From assembly GCF_021107415.1 (NCBI RefSeq), contig NZ_JAIOSW010000129.1:1-9476 (forward strand): a stretch of DNA of 9,476 nt, written 5' to 3'. Position numbers and translations under genes: made by a program. Under the pieces are notes generated by a model. It saw nothing but the letters and a program-made list of their open reading frames with translations. It searched no databases and was not told the origin of the DNA. Positions 1 through 6,536 of the stretch are shown here, piece by piece; position 1 is the first letter of the stretch, and each line of letters starts with the position of its first letter. Source of the DNA: Desulfobacula sp. Its GTDB lineage: Bacteria; Desulfobacterota; Desulfobacteria; Desulfobacterales; Desulfobacteraceae.

Positions 1-395
1 CAATTTGCCGGCTTGGAATCATAGCTATTATACCACTTGAAAATTTTATTAAATCCTCAAAAAATATCAATGGGTTAGCTCAAGCAATTGATGCTTATGG
101 GCATATAGTCTATTCAAGCAAAATAAAGTGTTCATCTTCACCCCTACAGGAATTATACAAAAGACATCCGAAGAATGATTTTCTGAAATATAAAATAGTT
201 CGATGCCTGAGTGGTATTCACGACGAGTGGACTAAGTCATTTTTATTTGAGATAATACAAACAGGCTGCAAAGGACTAAAGTTAGAAGCCTTACGTAGTT
301 TAATACTTTTAGAAATAGAAATACCAAGCAATTTTCAAAATGATTTTTCAGTTGAAATGCAAAAACTTGAGTCTTTTTTGAAAAAAAACTGCTGA
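1..395 (+). CDS. 3' end of an unrecognised gene (5' end outside window)
   Basis: An open frame runs from the left edge (first full codon at base 3) to a TGA at 393-395, giving 130 residues with no internal stop. I do not recognise the family. The second half is helical in appearance, and the stretch around KLEALRSLILLEIEIP resembles a HEAT/armadillo-type helix pair, but this is only a pattern impression. There are four cysteines and many Lys, Ile and Ser codons, and the DNA is more AT-rich than the carboxyltransferase operon further right. It ends in a lysine-rich tail (SFLKKNC). The next gene begins 65 bp downstream on the same strand with no visible terminator between, so the two may be co-transcribed. 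No function can be assigned without the missing N-terminus. Confidence 0.6.
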   Translation, partial: ICRLGIIAIIPLENFIKSSKNINGLAQAIDAYGHIVYSSKIKCSSSPLQELYKRHPKNDFLKYKIVRCLSGIHDEWTKSFLFEIIQTGCKGLKLEALRSLILLEIEIPSNFQNDFSVEMQKLESFLKKNC

Positions 396-460
396 AAAAA
401 TCAAGGTAACACTGAAAAACACATGGTTTATTTAGGTTAGCCGGTGAAATAAGGAATCAA

Positions 461-964
461 ATGGAAAACATTGACCGAAAGAGAACTATTGTTTGGGAAG
501 ATCCAAAAAATAGTGCCAGGGATGCTGCTTCAATTTCCGGGTTGGATTATCTGAAATCTATTAAAGATGGGAGAATCAATCCTCCTCCCGTAGCAATGCT
601 CGTTGGATACAAAATATCCGAGGTCGATAATGGTTATGCTGTTTTTGAGCTTAATCCTGAAGAATACCATTATAATCCGTTTTCCACAGTTCATGGCGGA
701 ATTATTACAACTTTGCTTGATACCACAATAACCGCCTCTGTTCTTTCAACTCTCCAGAAAGGTATCAGCTGCTCAACGGTTGAGATTAAAGTGAATTTTA
801 TTCGATCGATAACTGCTAAAACCAAAATTTTAAGATGTGAGGCGAAACCGATTCATATAGGAAAACGATTGGCAACAGCAGAAGGACGATTGAAGGATAA
901 AAATGGCAACTTATACGCACATGGAATAAGCACTTGTTCAATCTTTAAAATTAGAATAGCATAA
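461..964 (+). CDS. PaaI/YdiI-type hotdog-fold acyl-CoA thioesterase
   Basis: A 167-residue single-domain hotdog protein, likely a cytosolic thioesterase that hydrolyses an acyl- or aryl-CoA. The family signature lies at residues 72-93: Asn72, then VHGG at 77-80, then LLD with Asp87 where PaaI has its catalytic Asp, followed by TTITAS. The central strand region (SCSTVEIKVNFIRS, 103-116) and the late GKRLATAEGRLKDKNGNLYA stretch (about 134-153) also fit the PaaI pattern. The N-terminus is about 30-40 residues longer than compact PaaI proteins, which is common in uncharacterised members. The ATG is preceded by AAGGA at 451-455, a good Shine-Dalgarno. The next gene starts 7 bp after the stop, so they form a transcription pair. 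The substrate cannot be read from the sequence; no phenylacetate genes are nearby. Family call is secure, the exact thioester is unknown. Confidence 0.88.
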   Translation: MENIDRKRTIVWEDPKNSARDAASISGLDYLKSIKDGRINPPPVAMLVGYKISEVDNGYAVFELNPEEYHYNPFSTVHGGIITTLLDTTITASVLSTLQKGISCSTVEIKVNFIRSITAKTKILRCEAKPIHIGKRLATAEGRLKDKNGNLYAHGISTCSIFKIRIA

Positions 965-971
965 AAATATA

Positions 972-1700
972 ATGAGAGCATTCATGATATCTTGCATCGC
1001 AGCTGTTGTTCTGTGTACGTCAGCATTCGCTGAGGACATCTGTGTAGTATATGCGGAAAAAGGGTATATGCCATATTATTCAGCTGATGCGACCCGGGGA
1101 ATGTATATTGAGTTTCTTAAAAAATTTGAAAAGCACCACCCTCAGTTTCCCTTTGTGCTCAAACCGTATTCCCGAAAACGAATGACTCTGATGATGCAAA
1201 ATGGAGATGCGCATGTATTTGCCCTCAATAGTCCTGCATTCGCGGATACAAAGGCATATCTCTTTACAGAGACAATTTGGAAGGAAACCAGTGTCATTTT
1301 TATGCGGACGAATGATCTCTTTTTATTTAAAGAACCATCAAATCTGTTTGGCAAGCGGCTTGGAATAATTTTGGGAAACAAATATCCTGCCTTAGAACGG
1401 TATTTTCAGAGCAAAGACATTGAGACGCATGATGTCGTGAGCTCTGTCCAATTGTTTAAACTATTACGAAGCAAACGAATCAAGGCATTTGTGGGGGACA
1501 AATATGTAACTCTCTATCGGCTCAAACAAGAGGGATTCGAAGGTCAATTTGAATATGCTTCTACTCCGCTTTTTGAATTTGATCTGACCATACAAGTTCA
1601 GAAGACGCATCAGCCCCTTGTAGACGCGATGAATCGGTTTATTCAGGAATCAAAAGATAATGGTTTCTTATACTCGTTGGAAGAAAAATATGTCCAATGA
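972..1700 (+). CDS. Secreted solute-binding-like protein (SBP_bac_3-like), orphan
   Basis: A 242-residue protein with a short signal peptide: Arg2, a hydrophobic core (about 4-17) and an AFA|ED cleavage site after Ala20, so the mature form should be periplasmic. The rest resembles the family 3 extracellular solute-binding fold: an opening strand ICVVYAEKGYMPYYS, a helix with GMYIEFLKKFEK, a GKRLGIILG motif after the first lobe (about 127-135), and a last helix DAMNRFIQESKDNGFLYSLEEKY typical of the family's end. No permease or ATPase gene is adjacent, so it may be a sensor-type or orphan binding protein rather than part of a transporter. The start is uncertain: ATG 972 has only weak upstream pairing, while the in-frame ATG at 984 has GAGAG 5 bp ahead of it but would lose the positive charge of the signal peptide. 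I prefer 972. The ligand is unknown; polar amino acids are the family norm, but orphans of this size often differ. Confidence 0.75.
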   Translation: MRAFMISCIAAVVLCTSAFAEDICVVYAEKGYMPYYSADATRGMYIEFLKKFEKHHPQFPFVLKPYSRKRMTLMMQNGDAHVFALNSPAFADTKAYLFTETIWKETSVIFMRTNDLFLFKEPSNLFGKRLGIILGNKYPALERYFQSKDIETHDVVSSVQLFKLLRSKRIKAFVGDKYVTLYRLKQEGFEGQFEYASTPLFEFDLTIQVQKTHQPLVDAMNRFIQESKDNGFLYSLEEKYVQ

Positions 1701-1711
1701 TATGATGATAA

Positions 1712-1885
1712 ATAAAAAAAGATGCGTATTACACAGCAACTCTGGCTATTTATGTAAAACCAAGGGGCATTTATGGTCGACTTTATTTAAAATTGATTGA
1801 ACCATTCCGCCATTATATTGTGTATCCGACCATGATGAAGACTATAAAAACACAATGGCAGGAACACCTTTTGTTGAAAAATTAA
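1712..1885 (+). pseudogene. Start-less remnant resembling the C-terminus of a DUF2867 protein
   Basis: A frame of 57 codons is open from just after a TAA (1709-1711) to a TAA at 1883-1885. It has no ATG, GTG or TTG start near its beginning; the first ATG is codon 41. The translation contains YYTATLAIYVKPRGIYGRLY followed by LKLIEPFRHYIVYPTMMKTI. This fits the DUF2867 C-terminal pattern as I remember it: an outward strand, then a P-R-G-x-x-G-R-x-Y motif, then a P-F-x-x-x-I helix. The N-terminal 90 or more residues expected of such a protein are missing; the upstream DNA belongs to the solute-binding gene. This suggests a deletion left only the tail of an old gene, with the breakpoint near 1700-1715. 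A frameshifted or read-through origin is possible but no matching sequence is seen in other frames upstream. Family assignment is from memory of the pattern. Confidence 0.5.
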
Positions 1886-1906
1886 CGTTTTAAATGTAGC
1901 AGATAG

Positions 1907-2584
1907 TCAGGCCCTGGACACCTCTTTGTTGCAATGTTTGCAAAGTGTGGCTCGTTTTTTGATAATCTCTGCACAATAGGGGCATTCGCGGGTATAATGT
2001 CTTTCATGAAGCTGCTCTATGGCTTTTTTCACCCCTTCCTGCAGGACAGGGGTTGGAAATTTATGATTGATCAAATGCTCTACTGCATCTGCATCGCCAA
2101 GTTCTCCAACCATTTGGGCTGCCTTAAGCCGTGCTTTGGAAGGAATCTTGGCATCAAGACAAATCTTTAAAATCTCATCCCAGTCCTTTGATATGTAATA
2201 ATCAGTCAAAACAGAAAAAGTCTGCTTCATCAATTCTTTTTTGGCTTCTTCCCGGATCAGGACTTCATCATCCAATTTTCCGCCCGTGGCTCCCACAGGG
2301 CTGAAGACGGGCATGTACTCAAAATTTTTTTGTCCCGGTTCAACATAGCACCGATAGGATGCCGGTGCTTCCATGGTTTCCTTAAGGTGATCCCAGCCTT
2401 TTTTATAGCTTGGGCATTCATCATTAAAACAGACAAACATATACGGGGTGCCCCAGCCAAGTCCATCGCCAAAACTAAAGGGAGGGACTTCCCACAATGT
2501 CATCTCCACATCACAGTGCGGACATCTGGGTTTGTCCAGCTTTAAATATTTTTCAAGAAGTTCTTCTTTTGTTTCAAACGCCAT
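1907..2584 (-). CDS. Protein with a zinc ribbon at each end and a central helical segment, last gene of the carboxyltransferase operon
   Basis: A 225-residue cytosolic protein of unknown role. It carries two separate four-cysteine sites: Cys21 and Cys24 (CPHC) with Cys52 and Cys57 near the N-terminus, and CPYC...CKHC (Cys201, 204, 215, 218) at the C-terminus, the latter matching the UPF0547-type zinc ribbon. The middle (about 125-180) is helical with a HEAT-like stretch (ARLKAAQMVGELGDADAVEHLI). The start at 2584 is chosen over the in-frame ATG at 2593 because the strong AAAGGAG (2600-2594) lies 9 nt upstream of the former and directly abuts the latter. The gene follows the biotin carboxyltransferase gene by 75 bp on the same strand. 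Its place in the operon suggests a link to that enzyme, such as assembly or regulation, but this is inference. The intergenic gap holds a perfect hairpin that includes part of its ribosome site. Confidence 0.8.
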   Translation of the reverse strand: MAFETKEELLEKYLKLDKPRCPHCDVEMTLWEVPPFSFGDGLGWGTPYMFVCFNDECPSYKKGWDHLKETMEAPASYRCYVEPGQKNFEYMPVFSPVGATGGKLDDEVLIREEAKKELMKQTFSVLTDYYISKDWDEILKICLDAKIPSKARLKAAQMVGELGDADAVEHLINHKFPTPVLQEGVKKAIEQLHERHYTRECPYCAEIIKKRATLCKHCNKEVSRA

Positions 2585-2596
2585 TATATCCATCTC

Positions 2597-2629
2597 CTTT
2601 GGTAGTCTGTCGTTTTCAGACTACCAAAG
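2597..2629 (-). repeat. Perfect 13-bp inverted repeat overlapping a Shine-Dalgarno
   Basis: CTTTGGTAGTCTG (2597-2609) and CAGACTACCAAAG (2617-2629) are exact inverted copies around a 7-nt loop. On the minus strand, the RNA sense, the downstream arm ends in AAAG, which is the first part of the AAAGGAG ribosome site of the zinc-ribbon gene. The RNA hairpin could therefore hide the ribosome site or mark the 3' end of the carboxyltransferase message. No T-tract follows on the minus strand, so it is not a standard intrinsic terminator for the upstream gene. Confidence 0.8.
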
Positions 2630-2659
2630 TAAGCATATTGATTATTTTGTCAAACCGTA

Positions 2660-4678
2660 TTACTCGATGACGGCAAGCACATCTCCCTTGGCAACGGAAT
2701 CACCACTATTATAATTTACCGCCTTGATCACACCACTTGTTGGTGCAGGTAATGCATTCTCCATTTTCATGGCTTCAATGACGACCACAGTTTCACCTTC
2801 ATTGACTGAATCACCCACATTTTTTTCATATTTAATCACCATACCCGGCATGGGTGCGGCTACAGGTGTACCAACCGATGCAGCAGGTGCAGGTTCTTCT
2901 TTTGGCTCTTCTTTGGCCGCAGGGGCAGGTTCTGGAGCTGCCGGAGCCGGGTTGGCGGGTGCGACTGGAGCTATGGGGGTTGGCAGTGCAACAGGTGCCG
3001 GCTGGACAGGCGCCGCGTAAGTTATAACCGGAGCCCCTCCCACTTCATCAACACCCACTTCAAAACATTCATCCTCCACAAAGACATTAAATGTACGGGC
3101 ATATTCGCTTTTTTCAGGAATAGTTTCCAATTTGGCCTTTTCAACCAATTCACCTTTCTTGAGTTTTGCAATCATCTCATCTTGCTTTTCCACATCCTCA
3201 AGCGTGATGGCTTTTATGCTTTCAGGTATCTGCTCTTTACCATATTTCTGCATGAGATATTTCCTGCCGGTAACAGGAAAAAGAGCATATACGATGAGAT
3301 CTTCATCATCCACAGCCAGATCTCCGATCTCTTCTTTTGCCTTTTCAAGTTCCAGCTCAAGCACTTCTGCAGGTCGGCAGGTGATGGGTTCTTCCCCTCT
3401 TTCATACCCTTTGAGTGCTTTTTTCTGTACCTCAGGATCAAGGGGAACACTTGTTTTACCATAAAGCCCGTAACAAAGGTCCTTTACCTGGGCAGTTACC
3501 ATTTTATATCGTTCATCGGGTGTATCAAACAAGACATTATTAACCGCCTGGATACCGACAATCTGGCTTGTGGGTGTTACCAGGGGAACCTGGCCCAGTT
3601 CTTTTCTGACTATTGGAAGCTGTTTGTAGACTTCCTCAAGTTTATCCAGGGCATCCATTTCCCTTAACTGGTTCACAAGGTTGGACAGCATGCCGCCGGG
3701 TGTCTGGTGAAGCAGAACATTGATATCAATAACAGAAACTTTGGTATCATCCAGGAGATGTTTGTATTTAGGCATTACTTCTTTTTCCAGAATTTCATTG
3801 ATTTGGGCCAGGGCGTTTATATCAAAGCCTGTATCCCTGTTGGTGCCGAGAAGTGACATGACAAAGGGCTCTAAAGCAGCATGGGATGTTCTGTAAGCAT
3901 AAGGAGTCATACAGGTATCAATGATATCAACCCCTGCCTCAATGGCCTTAAAATGGGTCATGGGCGACATGCCGGAAGTAAAATGGCTGTGAAGATGAAT
4001 CAAAGGCTTGACATTCTCTTTTAAAGCTTTGATAAGCTCATAGGTGTCATAGGGTGCCATCAACCCTGCCATATCCTTGATACAGATACTGTCTGCACCC
4101 ATATCTTCAAGTTCTTTTGCTTTTTTGATATAATAATCAAGGGTATACACATCTCCGCCCATTCTGGGCTCAGTCAATGAATAGCAGATGCAGCCCTGGA
4201 AATGAGCACCGCATTCCTTGATTACCGGGACAACCGTTTCAAAATTTCTAAAATCATTTAAAGCGTCAAAGGTTCTGAAGATCTCCATTCCGTTATCAAC
4301 GGTCTTTTTCACAAACAGCTTTGCAACATCATCTGCATAATTTCTGTACCCCACAAGATTCTGGCCTCTCAGGAGCATTGAAAACGATGTCTTTTTAAAA
4401 TATCTCTTCAGGGTCCGAAGTCTTTCCCAGGGGTCTTCCCCCAAAAAACGGTGCATGGTATCAAAGGTGGCACCGCCCCAGACTTCCACGGCCCAGAAAC
4501 CGATCTCATCCATTCTTTCTGCAACGGGAATCATATCCTCTGTTCTTCCCCTTGTGGCAAAAAGAGATTGATGACCGTCACGCAGAGATAAATCCTCAAT
4601 CTTTAACGGATTTTCAGCCGCTGGTCTGTCTTTATCATAATTCATTTCAGCCGTTTTAACTTGGGTATGCTCACTCAT
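2660..4678 (-). CDS. oadA: Biotin-dependent carboxyltransferase: fused 5S (OadA-type) and biotin carrier domains
   Basis: A 672-residue cytosolic enzyme that transfers CO2 between carboxybiotin and pyruvate/oxaloacetate. The HMGL-like TIM barrel opens with LSLRDGHQSLFATR (30-43), where Asp34 is the expected metal ligand. IKDMAG gives Lys201, expected to be carboxylated, and LHSH gives metal ligands His230 and His232. The PYC/OADA conserved region covers about 310-500. A Pro/Ala-rich hinge (about 555-600) leads to a biotinyl domain with EAMKMEN; Lys638 is the biotin site, 34 residues from the end, as usual. The ATG has AGGAG 7 nt upstream. No biotin carboxylase domain is present, so it is not pyruvate carboxylase. 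It lies 38 bp behind the 71-residue gene and in the same operon as a 12S-like subunit. No membrane decarboxylase subunit is seen, so transcarboxylase 5S/1.3S fits better than the sodium-pumping oxaloacetate decarboxylase. The symbol reflects family, not proven reaction. Confidence 0.92.
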   Translation of the reverse strand: MSEHTQVKTAEMNYDKDRPAAENPLKIEDLSLRDGHQSLFATRGRTEDMIPVAERMDEIGFWAVEVWGGATFDTMHRFLGEDPWERLRTLKRYFKKTSFSMLLRGQNLVGYRNYADDVAKLFVKKTVDNGMEIFRTFDALNDFRNFETVVPVIKECGAHFQGCICYSLTEPRMGGDVYTLDYYIKKAKELEDMGADSICIKDMAGLMAPYDTYELIKALKENVKPLIHLHSHFTSGMSPMTHFKAIEAGVDIIDTCMTPYAYRTSHAALEPFVMSLLGTNRDTGFDINALAQINEILEKEVMPKYKHLLDDTKVSVIDINVLLHQTPGGMLSNLVNQLREMDALDKLEEVYKQLPIVRKELGQVPLVTPTSQIVGIQAVNNVLFDTPDERYKMVTAQVKDLCYGLYGKTSVPLDPEVQKKALKGYERGEEPITCRPAEVLELELEKAKEEIGDLAVDDEDLIVYALFPVTGRKYLMQKYGKEQIPESIKAITLEDVEKQDEMIAKLKKGELVEKAKLETIPEKSEYARTFNVFVEDECFEVGVDEVGGAPVITYAAPVQPAPVALPTPIAPVAPANPAPAAPEPAPAAKEEPKEEPAPAASVGTPVAAPMPGMVIKYEKNVGDSVNEGETVVVIEAMKMENALPAPTSGVIKAVNYNSGDSVAKGDVLAVIE

Positions 4679-4716
4679 TTATTTTCTCCTGAATAATTTA
4701 TTTTTTTTATTGTTAA

Positions 4717-4932
4717 TTATTTAAATATTCGCATCTGTATCATTGAATTGGCCTGCATATGGGTCTGTCGTCCCGATATTCCCCAGATATTATTTTGTTG
4801 CATGACCTGCCCGGGTTGTACTGCAATTTCCTGAACCAATTCGGGAACTCCGGGAATATAAGCCGCTTCTTCTGATGTCTTAATGTAGGCAAATACGGCA
4901 GCCATGGCTGCAGAAAGTTTCTTTTTATCCAT
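4717..4932 (-). CDS. Small soluble protein resembling the C-terminal part of OadG/MmdD-type decarboxylase subunits
   Basis: A 71-residue protein between the two carboxyltransferase genes, 15 bp behind the first and 38 bp ahead of the second. AAAGGG lies a few bases before its ATG. The opening KKLSAAMAAVFAYI recalls the Ala-rich helix (x-A-A-I-x-A-A-V-x-A-Y) found near the C-terminus of OadG/MmdD-type small subunits, and the later NIWGISGRQTHM recalls their W-x-x-x-G-R-Q-x-x-M ending. It has no transmembrane segment. Veillonella methylmalonyl-CoA decarboxylase is known to have a 55-residue epsilon subunit (MmdE) that resembles the end of the delta subunit and stabilises the complex. By analogy, this protein probably binds and stabilises the two large subunits. 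The family link is from pattern memory and should be held loosely; that it is a real gene is well supported by spacing and ribosome site. Confidence 0.78.
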   Translation of the reverse strand: MDKKKLSAAMAAVFAYIKTSEEAAYIPGVPELVQEIAVQPGQVMQQNNIWGISGRQTHMQANSMIQMRIFK

Positions 4933-4947
4933 TTTTATCCCTTTATC

Positions 4948-6501
4948 CTATACAGGTATATTTCCATGTTTTTTAGCCGGTCTCAGTTCTCTTTTTGTTG
5001 CCATGGCCTCAAGGGCATCAATGAGACGGGGTCGTGTTTGAGACGGTTGAATCACCGCATCCACATACCCCCTTGCAGCAGCGCAATACGGGTTTGAAAA
5101 TTTATCATTATACTCTTCAATTAATTCTTTGCGCTTTGCAACCGGATCATCAGCCGCTTTGATTTGTCTTGCATGGATAATATTTGCTGCACCCTCAGCA
5201 CCCATGACGGCAATTTCAGCAGTCGGCCATGCAAAGGCCATATCCGCTCCCAGATGTTTTGAACACATGGCAAGATAGGACCCGCCATAATCTTTTCTTG
5301 TCACCAGCAGGAGTTTGGGAACAGTTGCTTCCGAATAACACCATAAGAGTTTTGCTCCATGCCGGATAATACCACCCCACTCCTGGTTGCTTCCCGGCAG
5401 ATAACCCGGAACATCGGCAATGGTCAGCATGGGGATATTGAATGCATCGCAAAATCTGATAAACCGGGTGCCTTTATCCGAGGCATCAATATCCAGGCAT
5501 CCTGCCAGATGATTGGGCTGATTGGCAATAATACCAATGGAACGTCCGTTAAGCCTTGCAAAACAGATCACCATGTTTTTGGCATAATACTGGTGGGGTT
5601 CAAAATATTCCCCGTCATCCACAATGGATGCAATCACATCCTTGATATCATAAGCCCTGTTGGGATTGTCCGGTATGATGGAATCTAAAGACTCATCTGC
5701 CCGGTTGGGATCATCTGTCGGCGTCACATAGGGGGGATCTTCCATGTTATTAGACGGCAGATATGATAAGAGCTTTTTCATCTGGATGATGGCATCTTCA
5801 TCAGATTCACAGGCAAATTGTGCCACACCTGATTTCTCGTTATGTGTCATGGCACCGCCAAGGTCTTCGAAAGTAATCTCTTCACCGGTTACAGCTTTGA
5901 TAACATTGGGTCCTGTGATAAACATATAGCTGGATTCTTTAACCATGAAAATAAAATCCGTCATGGCAGGTGAGTAGACCGCACCACCGGCTGTGGGTCC
6001 CATGATGGCCGAAATCTGGGGAATAACACCTGATGCCGCTGAATTTCTAAAGAAAATTTCACCATATCCGGATAAAGCATCAATTCCTTCTTGAATTCTT
6101 GCACCACCGGAGTCGTTCATACCGATAATGGGAGCACCTGACTTTAACGCCATATCCATGACCTTACAAATCTTTTTGGCCTGCATTTCCCCCAGCGACC
6201 CTGCCCTTGAAGTAAAATCCTGGGCATAGGCAAATACAATTCTGCCATCCACTTTACCATGCCCCGTTACGACACCGTCAGCCGGAATTTCTACATTTTC
6301 CATCCCGAAATTGGTACATCTATGAGTGACAAACATATCCAATTCCCTGAAGGTTCCTTTATCAAACAGAATATCAAGCCGTTCCCTGGCATTGAGTTTT
6401 CCTTTTTCCCGTCGCTTCTCAAGAGCTTTTTCTCCACCCATTTCCATCATTTGCTGTTCTTTTTGTTTCAGCTCCTGGATCTTGTCAGATATGACTCCCA
6501 T
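4948..6501 (-). CDS. mmdA: Acyl-CoA carboxyltransferase (MmdA / transcarboxylase 12S / PccB family)
   Basis: A 517-residue two-domain crotonase-fold enzyme, full length for the family, which moves a carboxyl group between biotin and an acyl-CoA. Seen motifs are LNARERLDILFD (36-47), SGGARIQEG (131-139), GPTAGGAVYSPAMTDFIFMV (168-187) with the first oxyanion-hole glycines, ADVPGYLPGSNQEWGGIIRH (362-381), and GGSYLAM (406-412) in the second domain, followed by AWPTAEIAVMGAEGAAN (424-440), the PccB-like acyl-CoA region. This points to methylmalonyl-CoA/propionyl-CoA rather than acetyl-CoA or glutaconyl-CoA. The start has GGAAGGG upstream, and the preceding gene ends 35 bp before. Together with the fused 5S-biotin carrier protein it would form methylmalonyl-CoA:pyruvate transcarboxylase. 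Propionyl-CoA carboxylase is the alternative, but needs a biotin carboxylase not found here. Methylmalonyl-CoA decarboxylase would need a membrane beta subunit, also absent. Confidence 0.92.
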   Translation of the reverse strand: MGVISDKIQELKQKEQQMMEMGGEKALEKRREKGKLNARERLDILFDKGTFRELDMFVTHRCTNFGMENVEIPADGVVTGHGKVDGRIVFAYAQDFTSRAGSLGEMQAKKICKVMDMALKSGAPIIGMNDSGGARIQEGIDALSGYGEIFFRNSAASGVIPQISAIMGPTAGGAVYSPAMTDFIFMVKESSYMFITGPNVIKAVTGEEITFEDLGGAMTHNEKSGVAQFACESDEDAIIQMKKLLSYLPSNNMEDPPYVTPTDDPNRADESLDSIIPDNPNRAYDIKDVIASIVDDGEYFEPHQYYAKNMVICFARLNGRSIGIIANQPNHLAGCLDIDASDKGTRFIRFCDAFNIPMLTIADVPGYLPGSNQEWGGIIRHGAKLLWCYSEATVPKLLLVTRKDYGGSYLAMCSKHLGADMAFAWPTAEIAVMGAEGAANIIHARQIKAADDPVAKRKELIEEYNDKFSNPYCAAARGYVDAVIQPSQTRPRLIDALEAMATKRELRPAKKHGNIPV

Positions 6502-6536
6502 AATACAAACCCTTCCTTATTATTTATCCATTACTT

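Noticed and set aside
1877..1892. AAAATTAACGTTTT near-palindrome as a terminator between convergent genes
   Set aside because: AT-only apart from one CG, so the stem would be too weak, and no T-run follows a stable hairpin on either strand.
2597..2629. Inverted repeat as a rho-independent terminator of the carboxyltransferase gene
   Set aside because: On the minus strand the stem is followed by GAGATGG, not by a T-tract; kept instead as a possible translational or RNA-stability element.
2724..3020. Ala/Gly/Ser-rich open frame of 98 codons on the + strand
   Set aside because: It is the antisense of the biotin carrier domain and Pro/Ala hinge of the carboxyltransferase; its composition simply mirrors the hinge codons.
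3182..3667. 161-codon + strand frame inside the carboxyltransferase gene
   Set aside because: Fully opposite a well-conserved coding region with clear motifs; no ribosome site and no recognisable protein pattern.
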